Of a stretch of 64,000 bases of DNA, positions 12,401-27,400 are shown piece after piece (position 1 is the stretch's first letter; every line of letters starts with the position of its first letter). The notes under the pieces were generated by a model. It worked only from the letters and a program-made list of their open reading frames with translations. It did not search any database and was not told the DNA's origin. The stretch lies in NCBI GenBank assembly GCA_026874595.1, contig CM049316.1, positions 13,692,839 through 13,756,838 of the forward strand. Direction: 5' to 3'. The position numbers and the translations under genes are program-made. This stretch comes from Sipunculus nudus (Eukaryota; Annelida; Sipuncula; Golfingiida; Sipunculidae).

Positions 12401-15400
12401 TTTTAATGGAAAAATGAAGTTTTTCATTAATATCTCGAAGGTATTAAGTCCTAGTGACCAAATTCTTGGCATGGTAGGGGATTTTTGAGACATCTAATTG
12501 TATGCCAAATTTTAGGAACTGAGAGCTGAAACTGGGGAGCTGAGATCTTGCAAACTGCATAACACTAGCTTGATGTAAACAATATGTTACATGGTGCTTG
12601 AAAACTTGAATTAAATCTACAGTTTTTGATCAACTGGTTTCAAATTTTTGGTGTTAACAGACAAAATGCTAACAAAAACATGCTGTGAAAATTAAATCCA
12701 CAGTACTTACAGGAAAAAAACGTGCCATGGTCAAAGTTGGGCAAAATTTAAGGTACCAATTTTTTATTTTTGTTAATATTTAAAAAAATTTAAAGGATTT
12801 TGATCTTATTTTGGGTATAGAATTTAATTTTGATTAATTAAAGTTATATTACTGGAAAAAAGTCCATAGCTTTAACATGTTTTGTGTTAAGTGATCAAAT
12901 ATCTTTCCTGATTTTTTACAAAATGCATTATGTTTGGGCCCATAACTTTTTTAAATTATATAATACAGACATAATTTCTGGCATGTACATAGGAACTATA
13001 TAGGGGAATATTTATGGTAAATATGAGGAAAAACAGATGAGTAGTTTTGATATTAGGCAGTCCTGAAGTGTGAAAATAGGTTTTTAATAAAAAATTGAGG
13101 TTTTTCCTTAATTTCTCAAAGGAACGAAGTCGCAAAGACCCAGTTTTCGGCTTGGTAGGAGATCTTCGGGACATCTAACATTATGCCGAATTTTGGATTC
13201 CTAGGTCTTACGGTTTCAAAATGTGCCACATCTACGGACGGACGGATGGACAGACAGACAATGGACCACGACTATAGCTCAGATGACTTATAGTCAGCTG
13301 AGCTAAATATAAAAAATCTACATTTTGTATTGATTTCAAAGACACAGAATAAGTTGGTTGTTATATGCATTTTTAAAAGGTTAATTGAAACTTCAAAGTG
13401 CACAATTGAAAATTAAATGAAGCCAGATTAAAGAATTTAATGTAATTTTACCAAGTGATCAATAGGTCATGAGGCTCAAATGAAGTAATCAGCTGACTAT
13501 TTGTGCAGCAGATATTCAAATTCAATGCATCAGAGTTCCCTGTTGTGTTTCTGTATTTATCACGTTTTAGTAGATTAAATGCTGAAACTGAATAGCCTTG
13601 AATCTATCACATTTACATATCTCTTGGAGATGAATTGGAATATAAATGCTAAATTATTTTTGAAACAGTGGGTGACTTATCCACTGAGGAAGACAAATTT
13701 ATTCTCAAAAGTTAAAAATATCATGACAAGACCTACAGGCCTAATGCAAACCTGTTCAAAGTTTGGATTATGAATAGAGGTTTATCTTTAATATATAAAA
13801 TTGATCCTCTTATGTCCTGCATATCTACCTTCATCATTATGATTTCAGCAAATGGACATTTCGTACCTGCACGTTTCGGACTAGGACATTTTAAAACTAG
13901 GATGTAACTGTCAGGATATCTTGGATATATATTCTTTTTGCCAGGGAGGATTACTGGGACAATGAACGGACAATTTGGCAGCATGGTTTCGGAGAAGAAA
14001 ATTTTAAATGTTTTTTTTAGCTTTTTCACTATAAAATCTAAGAAATTGCAATTAACCATGAAATAAGCAAAATCTGATAGAATTTTTTAGAAGATTTTTT
14101 GCAAAAAAATTTGGTGATGCTAGCTCCTGCCCTTTTTGAGATAGCTATGACGCACAATGGATGACAGACGACACCACACCATCGCATAAGCTCACAGATT
14201 CCCTAAAAATGCAAACCAAGTTTTTTCAAACAGTTGAAAGATATAGTTCCCCTAGTTCTAATCTGGGCATTCTGTGTCTAGACAATTTGTCTAGACGTCT
14301 AGATGATGTGTCTAGAAGTCTAGACGATGTTACTAGAAGTCTAGACACATTGTCTAGACACCAAACAGAGCCAGGTCAGTTGCCATGGTGATGTCTGGAC
14401 CTCACCTGGTTGAACTGAGCGACCTCTTGACTCAGCATGTTGAAACTAGGCATGTTGTCAAACACTGAATGAAAGCCTTTTTCAATTGGCTACACTGCTT
14501 TTTTAAAGCTGCATTTACCCAATTTATTCTTATAAAACTGACAGAACCCTACCATAGAATAATTCTTGTAAAGTTTAAACCAATCAGCTTAACAGTTTCA
14601 TCATAAAAGAGTGTATTAGCTAGAAGAGTCTAAAATTACATTTTTGTTGGTTAATAAACAGATCAATGTAGGTGGTGCCACCAATACCTCAATTTCAGAT
14701 ATGACTTATGTGACAAACATTGGCATAAAATTTGGTGATGATAGCTCAAGCTGTTTCTGAGATTTTAATTTTAGTGTGCTTTTTTGGACAGATGACTAAG
14801 TTAAACCTCCTGTAACTCAGCCAAAAATCTCCAAACTGGAACCATTCAAACAAACTTGAGAGAGATTGTGCCAGGGATCATTTCAGTGAAATATTGGAAA
14901 ATTTGGCTGGACAATTTCGGAGAAGATTTTTAAAGGTTTTAAAGCATTTTCCCTATAAAATAGAAATTAATGCAGATACCCAAAAACATAAGCTCAATCC
15001 GATGAAGTTTGACATGTAACTGATTTTTATATGCAATTTGGAGCTGCTAGCTCCGACGGTTTCTGAGATAGCATAGGTTAACGTACGGATGACAGTGGCC
15101 GGCGGACGGACGACGCTGTGCCATTGCATAGGCTTACAGGTTCGCTAAAATCATGTATACTAACATCATAAAGTGTACCACAGGGATCTGAATTAACTTG
15201 CTAAAGTTATTCTGGAATGTAAATTTGATGTGTGCACAATATCCTGACAACAGGTGTAAATATACAGTTGTAACCTGGGCTGTGGCAATACACCAGTGCA
15301 CTGATATATTGAAATTATATGTTCAAATATCATATCAATACCATAAGATGCCACAGTATCAATCTGTTGAAGACAGATGAATACCTGATAGAAAGTCTGA

Positions 15401-18400
15401 CATTTAACTATCAACCTCTGCCATTCAATGCCTGGGATTTGTGGAGCATGGTGGCATAATCGTTAGTATGCTTGACTCATGGAAGCAAGGTTGTGGCTTT
15501 GCGTACCGATCTGACTGCTTTCCGCACTAAGAGTATTTACCACAAGGGTGCACACTTTTCACCCAGGATTAAATGGGTACTGGTCAAACACGGTTATCAG
15601 GCTAAACAGAATGAACAACCTTCTAGTGCCATGTGTGGCTGTTTGGTGTATGCTCCCAAAGCTACAAGAATGAACAGGCCCGAAAGACTCAGAAGTTTAA
15701 GTGTAAAATTAAGTTGGTTGCAACTGACATCGTTGGTGATATCAGACTATAAACCCCCCCCCCCCCCCTTCCTTTACCTATTAAATAAGTCTGTGGCCCA
15801 GCACATGTGAAGTGAAATATCACTGGCCATAAATGATTTAGTTGGCATCTGATTGGCTAACTGCTGCATGATTAATCTCCCTTTTAAAGGGACTGTTTCA
15901 TTATTCATGAAGTATGGAAGCAATGGCTTGATGAATTTGATCAATGTAAGCAATGAAAACTATTGTATTGTGTCATGCATTGTTTCATGAGTATAGTTTT
16001 GCTGTATGTATTTTATCATTAGATAATGCATTATTACTGCCCTATTTAGAGCTGTGTCTGCAAGGGGTTAATTGTCCCTGAACTACTGATTGTAAGAAAT
16101 CACAAGGTACCTGTATATGTGGAGTCTCAGCCTCCGCTCTGTACAGGATCGTGATTGGTTCGTGTTCCAGTCTCTGCCCATGATTGGATAAGACTGGACT
16201 TACCAATATCTGTATCTTTGCTATAAACACTCCTGGATGTCTTGGTGCAAATATTACCTGAAGAAAACAAATCATAAACAGGATGAAAGACATGTATCTT
16301 TGTACTTTGCTAGCTAAGACACTCACTGATATCTGTACTTGTCCATTGTTAATCAAAATATTTTTTTTCTCAAATAATTGCACAAATATAGTGAAAAAAA
16401 TTAAAGGTTATATCACTTAACATAAAAGCTTCCCTGGTAGAGTGTTCTTGTTGAAGGAATAATGAAAATAACATAGTTTAATATATTTTAACATTATTAA
16501 TACTAACAAGGGACCCATGGGTCACTGTGCTCAGCTGAAGTTGACCTTGAAGGTAAAAATCTAAAATAATATCAAATGGAGATCAAGTTTAAGAGGAAGA
16601 GGTAATAAAGGCCATGGTTGGTTTATATGACTGGTTTGTATTGATTAGCAAGAAATTGTTGCAAATAATATTTTGTGACCTGACCATGTGTTTCCTAATG
16701 TTGAAACTGAAGCATGTGAGCAGTTTGTGAACAAATGATCTGTACTATTACCATGATCATTAATTGGCTTTTTGATTAACTGTTGACATTTCAGTAGTTT
16801 ACAAATTTGTTCAATTGAATCTATTTTTTTGTATAATATATATTATTAGATATATGTATTTTTTTCATGAAACGTATACAGTTGAAATATAACTAATTAA
16901 CAACACAAGGGACCTATGGGTCACGACGCTCAGCTGTTATATATGATAAAAAATATTATTTAGAAATGAGGCACAATTGCTGGTTTTGTGTGGTAATAAA
17001 TATAAGCTGTATTATGAGTTGTTGTTGTTTAGCTTATGTATAATTTTGATAGTACCTTTGGAGACAGGGAAGAGGATTGATTTCATTTATTTTATTAACA
17101 AATGGAGTACTATTGTCACACAGATTTTGACTTGGCCATATAACTTATAAGCAGAACATATTATATAAGAGTTTAACTATTTATTAAAAAAAATTACAAA
17201 TATTGTCCCAAATATAATTTTTATAAAAAATAAGAGAATCATATGATTTTTTAAAATGAAATATAACTGATATGATTATTAAAATAATATTAAAGAATAT
17301 ATTCATGAATGCATTCATGAATACATTTTGAAAGTATTTGCACGAGTATTCATATACTTTCATTTTTACCTGAATTCCTATTCTTTATGCAAGAAATTTT
17401 ATAATGGAGTACATAATCATATTCGTATTTAAATACAATTACAAAGTATTCGCACCATGTCTGGTATTTATTCAGTTTCACCAACCAATGATGTTGAGAA
17501 TCCAGAATATACAAAATTCACACATTTAAATAATGATCATAAGTACCTGGTTTTATGGCTTTTATTTATATTAAAAAATAACTGTAAAAAATTCATTTTG
17601 GACTAATTTCACATCAATGTACACACTAGACACAGTAGGAATCTAGATTAATATTATCAACTGCATCTTTGTCTATCATTTATTTCCTTCATATGATCCC
17701 TAATGATTAGTAATGAATAATATGATTTACTTCTTTATCATTGAAATTGAACTGAAAAATGCCATAGGTGACTGCATGGTGTTATTTGGAATATGTGACA
17801 TTCTACCCATCGATACAAGATTCTTATATCATCAGTAACTGCAAGTTAATTTCCTGTTATTATAAACTAACAAATTCCTTTTCTATTTTTCTTTAATTTG
17901 TTATTTAAAACCAATAAAAATTTATTAATTTATTGTTTATTGTTATGGTGTTGGTTCAAACTACTAGATGAGTTGGGTTGGACACCTGGATCAACTGTGG
18001 CTGGCCATAAGCTGCCTGGATTCCTGTATGCCTCGCCTCAAGCGTGCATAATTTGATGAAAGGTCAACAAGGTCAACATACAGGTGACTCAAGAGGGGCT
18101 GGAGAGAGCCAAAGTCTGACAGGGTCTCATAAAAAACATTAAAAAAGCTACAATTTTTGGCCAATTTCTTTCAGCTTTCTAAACTAAAAAGCTGAAGTCC
18201 TAATGTGTGCATGATATGAAAATTATATCAACAGTGCTCACAGGACACAAACGTGCCATGGTCACAGTTGGGCAAAATTTAAGGTACTAATTTTACATTT
18301 ATACTAATAACTTATAAAATTTGAAAAATTCAGAACTAATTTTGGGTATTCAATTGAATCTTGATTAAATAATGTTACATCCCTGACAAAAAAATCTCTA

Positions 18401-21400
18401 GCTTCAGCAATGCCCTTGTTAAAGGAGTAAATATATTTCTTGATTTTTTACAAAGTGCATTATGTTTGGGCCCATAACTTAAAACAATTATGCAATACTG
18501 ACATCATTCTGGCATGTGCATAGAGAATGAAAAATATGTATATTATTTATGATTAAAGTCAGATCAGTGGTTTTGATATTAGGCAGTCTTGAAGTGTAAC
18601 AATGGGTTTTTAATGGAAAAATGAAGTTTTTCATTAATATCTCAAGGTATAAAGTCCTAGTGACCAAATTCTTGGCATGGTAGGGGATTTTGGAGACATC
18701 TAACTGTATGCCGAATTTAAGGAACTAAGAGCTGAAGCTGGGGAGCTGAGCTCTTGCAATCTGCATAACACTAGCTTGATGTAAACAATATGTTACATGG
18801 TGCTTGAAAACTTATTAAAATCTACAGTTTTTGATCAACTGGTTTCAAATTTTTGGTGTTAACAGTTGAAATGCTTACAAAAACATGCTGTGAAAATTGA
18901 ATCCACAGTACTTACAGGAAAAAAACGTGCCATGGTCAAAGTTGGGTAAAATTTAAGGTACCAATTTTTTATTTTTATTAATATTTTAGAAAATTTAAAA
19001 GATTTTCATCTAATTTTGGGTATACAATTAAATTTTGTTTAATTAAAGTTATATTACTGGAAAAAAGGTCGATAGCTTTAACATTTTCTGTGTTAAGTGA
19101 TCAAATATCTTTCCTGATTTTTTACAAAATTCATTATGTTTTGGCCCATAACTTTTTTAAATTAAATAATACAGACATAATTTCTGGCATGTACATAGGA
19201 ACTATATAGAGGAATATTTATGGTAAATATGAGGAAAAACAGATGAGTGGTTTTGATATTAGGCAGTCCTGAAGTGTGAAAATAGGATTTTAATAAAAAA
19301 TTGAGGTTTTTCCTTAATTTCTCAAAGGAACGAAGTTGCAAAGACCCAGTTTTCGGCTTGGTAGGAGATCTTGGGGACATCTAACATTATGCCGAATTTT
19401 GGATTCCTAGGTCTTACGGTTTCAAAACGTGCCACATCTACGGACGGACGGACGGACGGACGGACGGACAGACGGACGGACGACGGACAATGGACCACGA
19501 CTATAGCTCAGATGACTTATAGTCAGCTGAGCTAAAAAATCAATAAATCAAATATTTTTTAGATGGTTACTTAATGTGACAGCACTTAATGTGACCTGAA
19601 ATATCATGACAAACCTAGACAATCTTTGCTGCAATGTTTTTTTTCTGATTAGAAATAATAATTATACTTGTTCAGTTCGCTGTACAGTTTATAAAGATTT
19701 CATTTAATTTTTATATGCGTACATGTCAGAACCATCAACAGTCATACTGTTTCTTGTCAAAACATCTGATGAACACACTCATTCTGGTTAGAGCTATTCT
19801 TGTCAGAGCAATAGACTATTGTATCATTTATCAAAATACTGGAATACCTTCTCTGCTACAAATATTTTACACATACAAACACACACACTCACACACATAC
19901 ATGAATCACCCACCTGTACATCCTCCACACTCTCAGGTTCCAGGGCGAGCTTGTCTTTGAAGAAGAATGGCACACTCCCTGATGACAACATTACATTGGT
20001 CCCATTTACATTTAATGACACCAGCTTCAAAACCACCTGCAAACAACAGAGATGGGTGTACCTAAGACCGAAGTAAACTGAGCTACCTGTGGATATGTCA
20101 GCAACACGTCTGTAATCTTCATAACTGTTCACATTAGTCTGGGATGAAGGATAATTATAGTTTTAAATGTCATGATTTTGTAACAGTGATCTCTGGTGGA
20201 GACAGCTAGTACTTAGGTGATACCTTTCAGTGTTGGCCCCCTGTTTAATTTTGTAATTAAACTCCGTAAATTAGAATTAAACTGTATCGAAACTGCCCAA
20301 ATATGTATCAAATTGTTTCAAAGCTGCCTTAATTAGTATCAAATTGTTGCAAAACCGCCTGAACAGTTAAAATGTGTAGGTAAATTTATGCTATATTTAA
20401 TCAAATCACATTACTATATATACTTATATATGAGGTAGATTCCAGAATGTCTGCTGGCATGGGATGAGCTACAGATCTATAGTCCTTAGTTTTGACCATT
20501 TCAGTCATTACATTACTAATTGTGAGTATATAATCAAACCTATCTATACAAAATGCAGGCTACTTTTGTTAATTATCTAGGTGAGCATACTCAACAATTC
20601 TTTCAGATGTGGTGAGTGAAAGTCATCAGTTTGGATTACTATTTTGGAGAAAAAAAAGTACAGAAATGTGTTAAATTGTCAAAAACATAATAATAGCAAA
20701 TGCAGATGTTATTTTAAAAATAAAAGGTAAAATAGGTTTAGAAAGGCATTCACTGGGATTATTTATCTCTGACCTGCACTCACCTTTAGCCAGCTAGAGG
20801 TCAGGTTGCGTACTGGTAAGAGACCAGTCAGAGACAGTCCAACACAGCTCGGGTCCCTGAACATCAGCTCATCTGGTACATCAATCAACGGACCTGTCAC
20901 AACAGGAAGGTTCTGTGAACGTCCATCTATAACAACAACAGCACCACAAGAGTGCATAATATGCTTAATGTGACCTTGGACCTCATAATATATGCACAGA
21001 ATTTGCACTGTAAAAAGATACACTGAAAATTCCTTCTTGCTGTAGGGTAAAAATTACTGGGGTAGCATTCCTGGTGTGGGCGCCACCTACACTGCATCCT
21101 TACTCAAAGCATCAATAAACAACAAAATCATACATAGATAAAAGGTATATTAAACATGGAAAACCATGTGTATGAATTCTAATTGCCATCATATTATTAG
21201 TATAAATTAAAAGGGTATATCTCACATACCTCTGTACGGAGGGGTGCCTTGACTTGTTTCTGGTGGGTTTGACACTTCGCCACTAGAGGGAACCACCTGT
21301 TCCTGTGGGGGACCTGTTGGTGTAATATCTGAAGGGACAGCCATTGTGGCTGTAGTGACATAGGGTGTGCTTTGTGCGTAGAGACCCTGTTTCTGCGGAA

Positions 21401-24400
21401 CTGATGTCAGCTGATGGAATCCGTTGGCAACAGGATAACCGTTAAGAAGATGGCCAGCATCTGGCGTTTTATCCTGCAGTTTCTCATCTGTCCTTGTTAA
21501 TGCTGGTTTGGCACTTTGTGGTGGTCTGGTGTCCAGATATTGAGCAACGAATGGTGTTTTCTGTAGTGACCCCCTCGTCAGAAGTGTAGGTTTATCTTGT
21601 ATCGCTGATGTGACCTCATTGGGTACATTTAGCTTGGCTAAGCTCTGGACCATCAGATCAGACTTCTGCATCGTGTCCATGTTGGCCTGGTACTGCGTCA
21701 GCTGCATGGTTCCAGAGCTCTTTGGCGTCTCCACGAGACCATCATCAGACTTCCTCAAATCTGATAACCCGGAATGTCGCCCTCTTAGGTTTCTCCGTTG
21801 AAAGTAATAATTTTCTTGACTTTTTCCAGGAGAGCCCGCTTCTGTCCACACGGTAGTGTCCCCCACATTGTCGTCAAAATGTGGAACAATGCATGACAGA
21901 GATGCCTGTGACTGGGCAAATTTTATGCTCTCCATGGGGTGATGTGGAGTGCTAGATGTCCGTTTTTCGATTAATTGTGCACTGGATGTCTTATCTTTGG
22001 GTGTCACATGACCCTGCAGTTGCCGGACAGGTTTCACAGATTCTTCGTTGATTTCGTTACCGTTTACACTTTGCCTTCCATCCTTAGACACACCTGGTTT
22101 CTGAGGTGATGCTAATCGTGGCGGTGTGTGCATTGTCTGGGGTGAACCTTTGGATGTTTGAGAAGTGACCTCTGGGGGTGGGGTTGTGTAACCATGACTT
22201 GTTAAACTGACCAAATGTGGCTGGCTGGTACCATTTACAGGGTGCGCAGTGACAAAATGTGACCTTGGTGATATTTCATTTCCTGACAACCTAGACTTGA
22301 GCTTTGACTGCTGCTGCAAGTTATTGTTTGGTGGTTTTGACGTTTTTGATATATTGGAAGAAACAGCAGCATTTTTGCCAGTTGAAACACCCTGCGGTTT
22401 AGATCTTACTTTCTGCTGCAATGGTGGTCCACTCTGCGATGTACTATTACGATTTTTTGACGTCACTGCAGGGAGCTGTCGTTTGACACCAGGGACTCCT
22501 TGAGAAGGCTGTGGTTTGGGAGTCGCCTCTGGCCTTTTAGCTACAGGTCTTGACTTCTGTGTTTCAGGCTTAGACGATCTCCGCTGAAGACTCTGAGAAC
22601 CGGTGCTTGCTTTAGCGCTCTGTGGCTGGGCATTGGTAGTGGTTGTAACAGTTCTGGATGACGCTGGATCAGTCTGTGAGCTTATTCGCTGTGGTTTCTT
22701 ACTGACATTCTGGGGTTTTACACTACCAGTACGCGACTGTGGTGTGACTTTTGTGGTCTGTGGTTTTGTCACAGCTGTCTGTGATTTATTTTGAAATGAT
22801 TTGGATGCAGCGCCAGTGACCGGTGGAGTTACACTTCTGACATCAGATGTGATCCCAGGTGACTGACTTCTCTCTGTACCTGTTTTTAACCGTGAGGCGG
22901 AGCTTTTCCTCCCTCCTGTATTATCACTCTCTTTCCGTTTATCAGCTGTTGTTTTGATTTTAGCTCCACTAACCCTAGCACTGGACTCTGCTACTCCAGT
23001 GGTAGACCGCATTTGCTGTCCCATGCTGGGTTTGTCTGACACAGATTTAAGGGCAACAGTAGGGACTGTTTGATCGACTTGACCATCAGGGCCTTTCCGA
23101 TCTAATTCTAGAGATAATGAACTTGGTTTCTCTGGCTTTGCTGCAACTGAGGTCGAAGTGGAGCTGGGTTTTAGATCCTGAGTATCAGCCTCACCGTCAA
23201 GTTCGTTACTCCTGGGTTCTGTTTGAATTTCCTTAGGTAACTCCACCTGAGTTTTCTCAACAGGTCTTCTCTCACTGCTACCCGCTTTAGCATCATCTGC
23301 CTGTCCCATTGACATCTTCAGAATCATCTTTGCTAAATCTCGATTTGAAGTACTGGAGGAAGCAGAGACAATCAGACCTGTAATTTCACTGAGATCGAAG
23401 GCTGGTGCTTTCTTGGCGGACTTGTCCTCAGACAGATCAGCTGTGGTCAGCGGTGCATCGTTCACAGACTCAGGAGACGTAAAAACCTCTTCTTCTTCTG
23501 GAGGTGGGAGAACACTGTTCTGGGTCGTATCTTTGCCCAGGTGAGTGGGTGTCTGCATGCATGCTGGGGAGTCATCACCACCTGTAGTGTTATCACCACC
23601 TAGAGTGGTACAATTAAGCACAAATAAAGAGACTGACAAATATCCTGTGGCTGGTTTCATTTTTGTGGGATTAAAGTTTTGCAATTTTCACATTTTCCAT
23701 ATTTCACTAAAGTTCCCTTTTTGTGATCTTACCACAGAGCAACAAAGGCTTCACAGAGTATATTCATTCGCACATTAATTATTTAACATGTTTACAAAAT
23801 CTGAACAGCTTAATAAGAATTGAATAATGTAGTAATGGAAATTCTAGTTAAAAATGGTGAAATTACATACAATTTAATATAAATACTGATCTTTGATTTA
23901 AGGGTACCATAAAATATATTTCTTATCTATAATATTAAATGTTTGCCTTTCATCTTTCGACAGTTTTGATAATATAAATACAATGTAAATGGAGGTATAC
24001 AATAAATAACTGTTCACATGTGCAGATATGGTGTCTTTTTCATGAAAATACAATTTTTGTAATAATTTATTTTTTATGAACAAAGCACCACCCACAGTAG
24101 TTTGGTTGAGAAACAAATTTATTCAAAGCATTCACGCTGATAAATAGAGTCAAGTTTGTTTGGTGATAAAGGAAATGATTTTGTTGTAAACACTGAGATC
24201 AGAGTCTGCTGAATGAAGTATTATGTTTCTTACCTTCAATGTCACTTCCCACGCCAGACCCTCGAATGTCATCGAGTGTTTGATGGCTGTCACGATTGGA
24301 CGGTGACAATTCCGGTAATAAGGGTACCGGCTGTCTTTCTGGTGGGGTTCTAATTGAATTTCCAAAGTTTGGCTGTCAACAGAATTAAGAACACACATAT

Positions 24401-27400
24401 TCAACAACATTGTAAATACAAAAGGTTTAAAGCAAACATCAATCATATGTTTAACGCACTGTAATGTGACATGAATTGAAACTGTATCAATATGAACAGT
24501 CTGATCAAGATAACCTCTCCAAAGTTTAAAGGCCAGACAAAGGTCAAATGATCAATTAGTTCTCCAAAGCTTCACAAAGATATGTTTCTGTGTAAAACAT
24601 GCAAGTAAGCTGATATCTTAAACCCTGGTAAAAACTGATACAATTACTGATGGTTCATTATGAATCTACACAATAATCAATGACAGTGACAAGATTATAT
24701 ACAAAACTAGCTATATCAAACATAACTAAATAGTACAGATTTACTCTTGATTTGTATCACAAGGAAAGCAATGCAACAAAGACTGTGAAACCCTATCAAG
24801 AAACTTAAGAAAACTAAGGCAGAGCTGAAATACGTGGCCTTTATGCCGACTTTGTCTGGACAATGCAGTACTTCTTTCACTTCTCAACCTTGGCAATAGT
24901 GTTTCAAGGAATGATTATTTGCGGGTTATATTAGTGGCCCTCTGGGCACAAAATATATTAATATCATATTGATAATATCTGTCATAATTCTTTGGTTAAC
25001 ATTACACCTACTAGAAAGTCATAATCTTAATAATAATCCATCACTGAATCTGGGTCTATCATTGATATTAACATTGGTCCTGATGGTGAGCCCCGTTAAA
25101 TACCATCAACTACACACCCTAGGTTCAGCAGAATTCCCATCCAAAGAACCGAGGGCCTCCGTCCGACCTCTCATGAAAGTACCAATAGAAATCCTCATGT
25201 AGGGGGCGTCACATTCTGATGGGCTGATCCAGGATGGCCTCATGACTGTCATGTTAGTTTTGTAACTCCAGGAATCCTCAATAGGTGGCGTCACTGATGC
25301 TTGTTCCATAGCATCATCCTGTAATAGTGATAACCATCCTACTGCTATATCAACAAAAATAATTAAATCTACACATTTACCTCAAAAATATGGCTCCAGT
25401 GTCCAGAGCCAGAGAGAGGCAGCAATTTCTACTGCCGGTACACTGGACATTGGGGTTTACTTGGCTTTTACAGTCCCCCACTGAACCACTGTCTTCAATA
25501 ATGTATTTAAGCTTTTTAATGATTTATATAGCTCTCTTGTCAACTTAAATGTTTACATAATGCAATATCCTTTTTCTTGTGCAGAAAATATAAAGGCATT
25601 TCCCATCAAAAAAGGCTCCCTGGATCGGACCCTAAAAAAGGCGGCCGGTGTTAACCAAATTTGACTGGACCTCCTGTGCAACATTCAGCAGATTCCAGTA
25701 GTGCAGCACTAATTGTCCATAAAGGAAGGTTTCCTATATACAACAATAGCTTACTTAGGTAACATCCAGTATATTTACTCTAAGCCATGTCTGGACTAAA
25801 ATAAGTGATATCAACGATAAAGCACCTGAATAAACACGTTTTCTTCTTCAAATTTTTTCTGGTCCTCTTCCAGTTTGGCCAAAGCGTCTTCTGTGAAATG
25901 TAAAATAAAATATAATATATAAGTAAATGAAAATGACTATGTAAATCATACAACAATCTCCTTTTGAGATGAGGAACAAATTCAGCAGAAAATGTGTCAT
26001 TTTTTTCATTCCTTTCATTTAAGAACAGCGCCAGATGATTATAATTTATTAAGTCTATCACATGTATTGCTGTGATAAACTATCACACTTGTATAATTGT
26101 ATAAACATACTGAGTGCACTTCTAGTCTTATATAATGGGGCAGGTCGGGTTTTAAAGGTACAAGCAACATTCCCACAACTGATAGTTATTATTACTGTTA
26201 CTATTATTATAATTGTAATTATTATAATATTACAGTAATTTTCTTCTAGGGTGGATGGTTAAAGCATTAGACATTTTGAATGATTCAACATAACACATCT
26301 GTATAGAACAGCTGAGACCCAGTTTAACCTTTAAATGTACCCAAAAAATGCTGCATGGGTTTTATTAAACACAAGTTACCACAAATATCTATCCAATAAA
26401 AAGTTACTCATAACCAGAGACTGACCTCCTCTGATGAACTGAGACTCATCATCAAACTCTTTTTGTAAGTCATTTAAGTCTAAGTCTGGGTTATCAAAGG
26501 CTTCACTGCAATCAAACGGATTCTGTTGGCCATCAAAAGGGTTTCCCTGAGCAACGATGTCCTCAAACACATTGGTGTATGCCAGGTCTGTGACACCTTC
26601 CCCGTCTTCGTTAAACCAAACAGGACCGGAATACTGACCTGCTCCTGTCAAAATACAGAACACCAATGAAGAGGAGCAAATTCTGCTCTCTATAATGAAC
26701 TTGTATTACTTGTATACTTTTTGCAATTTAAAATAAACTAGCAGTATACCCATAATGTGACATACGACCTGTAACATCCAGGTTTTAGTGTGTATGCAAA
26801 ATGGCAGCCCCCATGAGTGGTTTCGAGAAACTGGGAGAAAAAACCTGTCTGAGAATCTATCTGCAGAGAAGGTTTGGTATCAAGGGGACATTTATTAACA
26901 ATGTTTAGAGTGGAATAATGCTTTTTTTGCTCACACCCAAATCCTAAAATTATAATAGGATTCACTTGTGTGTAATAATTGCTGTGATCTTCTAATTTTT
27001 AACATAGCTGCAACCTGTCTTACCAAAGTCTTGTGAGATCAAGTAGAATCTTCATGATATGTGACCATTTTTCTTTTTTACCTGTAGTCACACCACAGCT
27101 CAGAGGTGGCTGGGCAGTTATACATTCCTAAAAGTCTGAATTCCTTAACAGTAATATTTCAGTAAAAGTAACAATTTCTTTAAAATCAGTGAGCATGTCA
27201 GTATAAAAGTGAAACAGCAGCTTTGATTTTCTAGTCCCCCCACCCTCCCAGGACCTGCAGCTGTTTAATATATTGTCAGGTTTCCCCACCTTGGCTACTG
27301 TGACCTGAACTCATGCTGGCCATAGACACCACAGTCTGGACTGATGTGCGGTCAGTAGAGCTTGGCTCAGAGCTCCCATGTGATGGCCTTAAGCTCTGAT

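Noticed and set aside
12956-13174. 72-codon minus-strand frame repeated almost unchanged at 19162-19380 and 56253-56471, looking like a conserved small protein
   Set aside because: All three lie at the same place in the H1 3' core. Similarity follows from DNA similarity of recent repeat copies, and the frame reads into the element end with no start context or known domain.
15472-15810. 112-codon plus-strand frame
   Set aside because: Overlaps a SINE-like head and ends in a proline run made by a poly-C tract.
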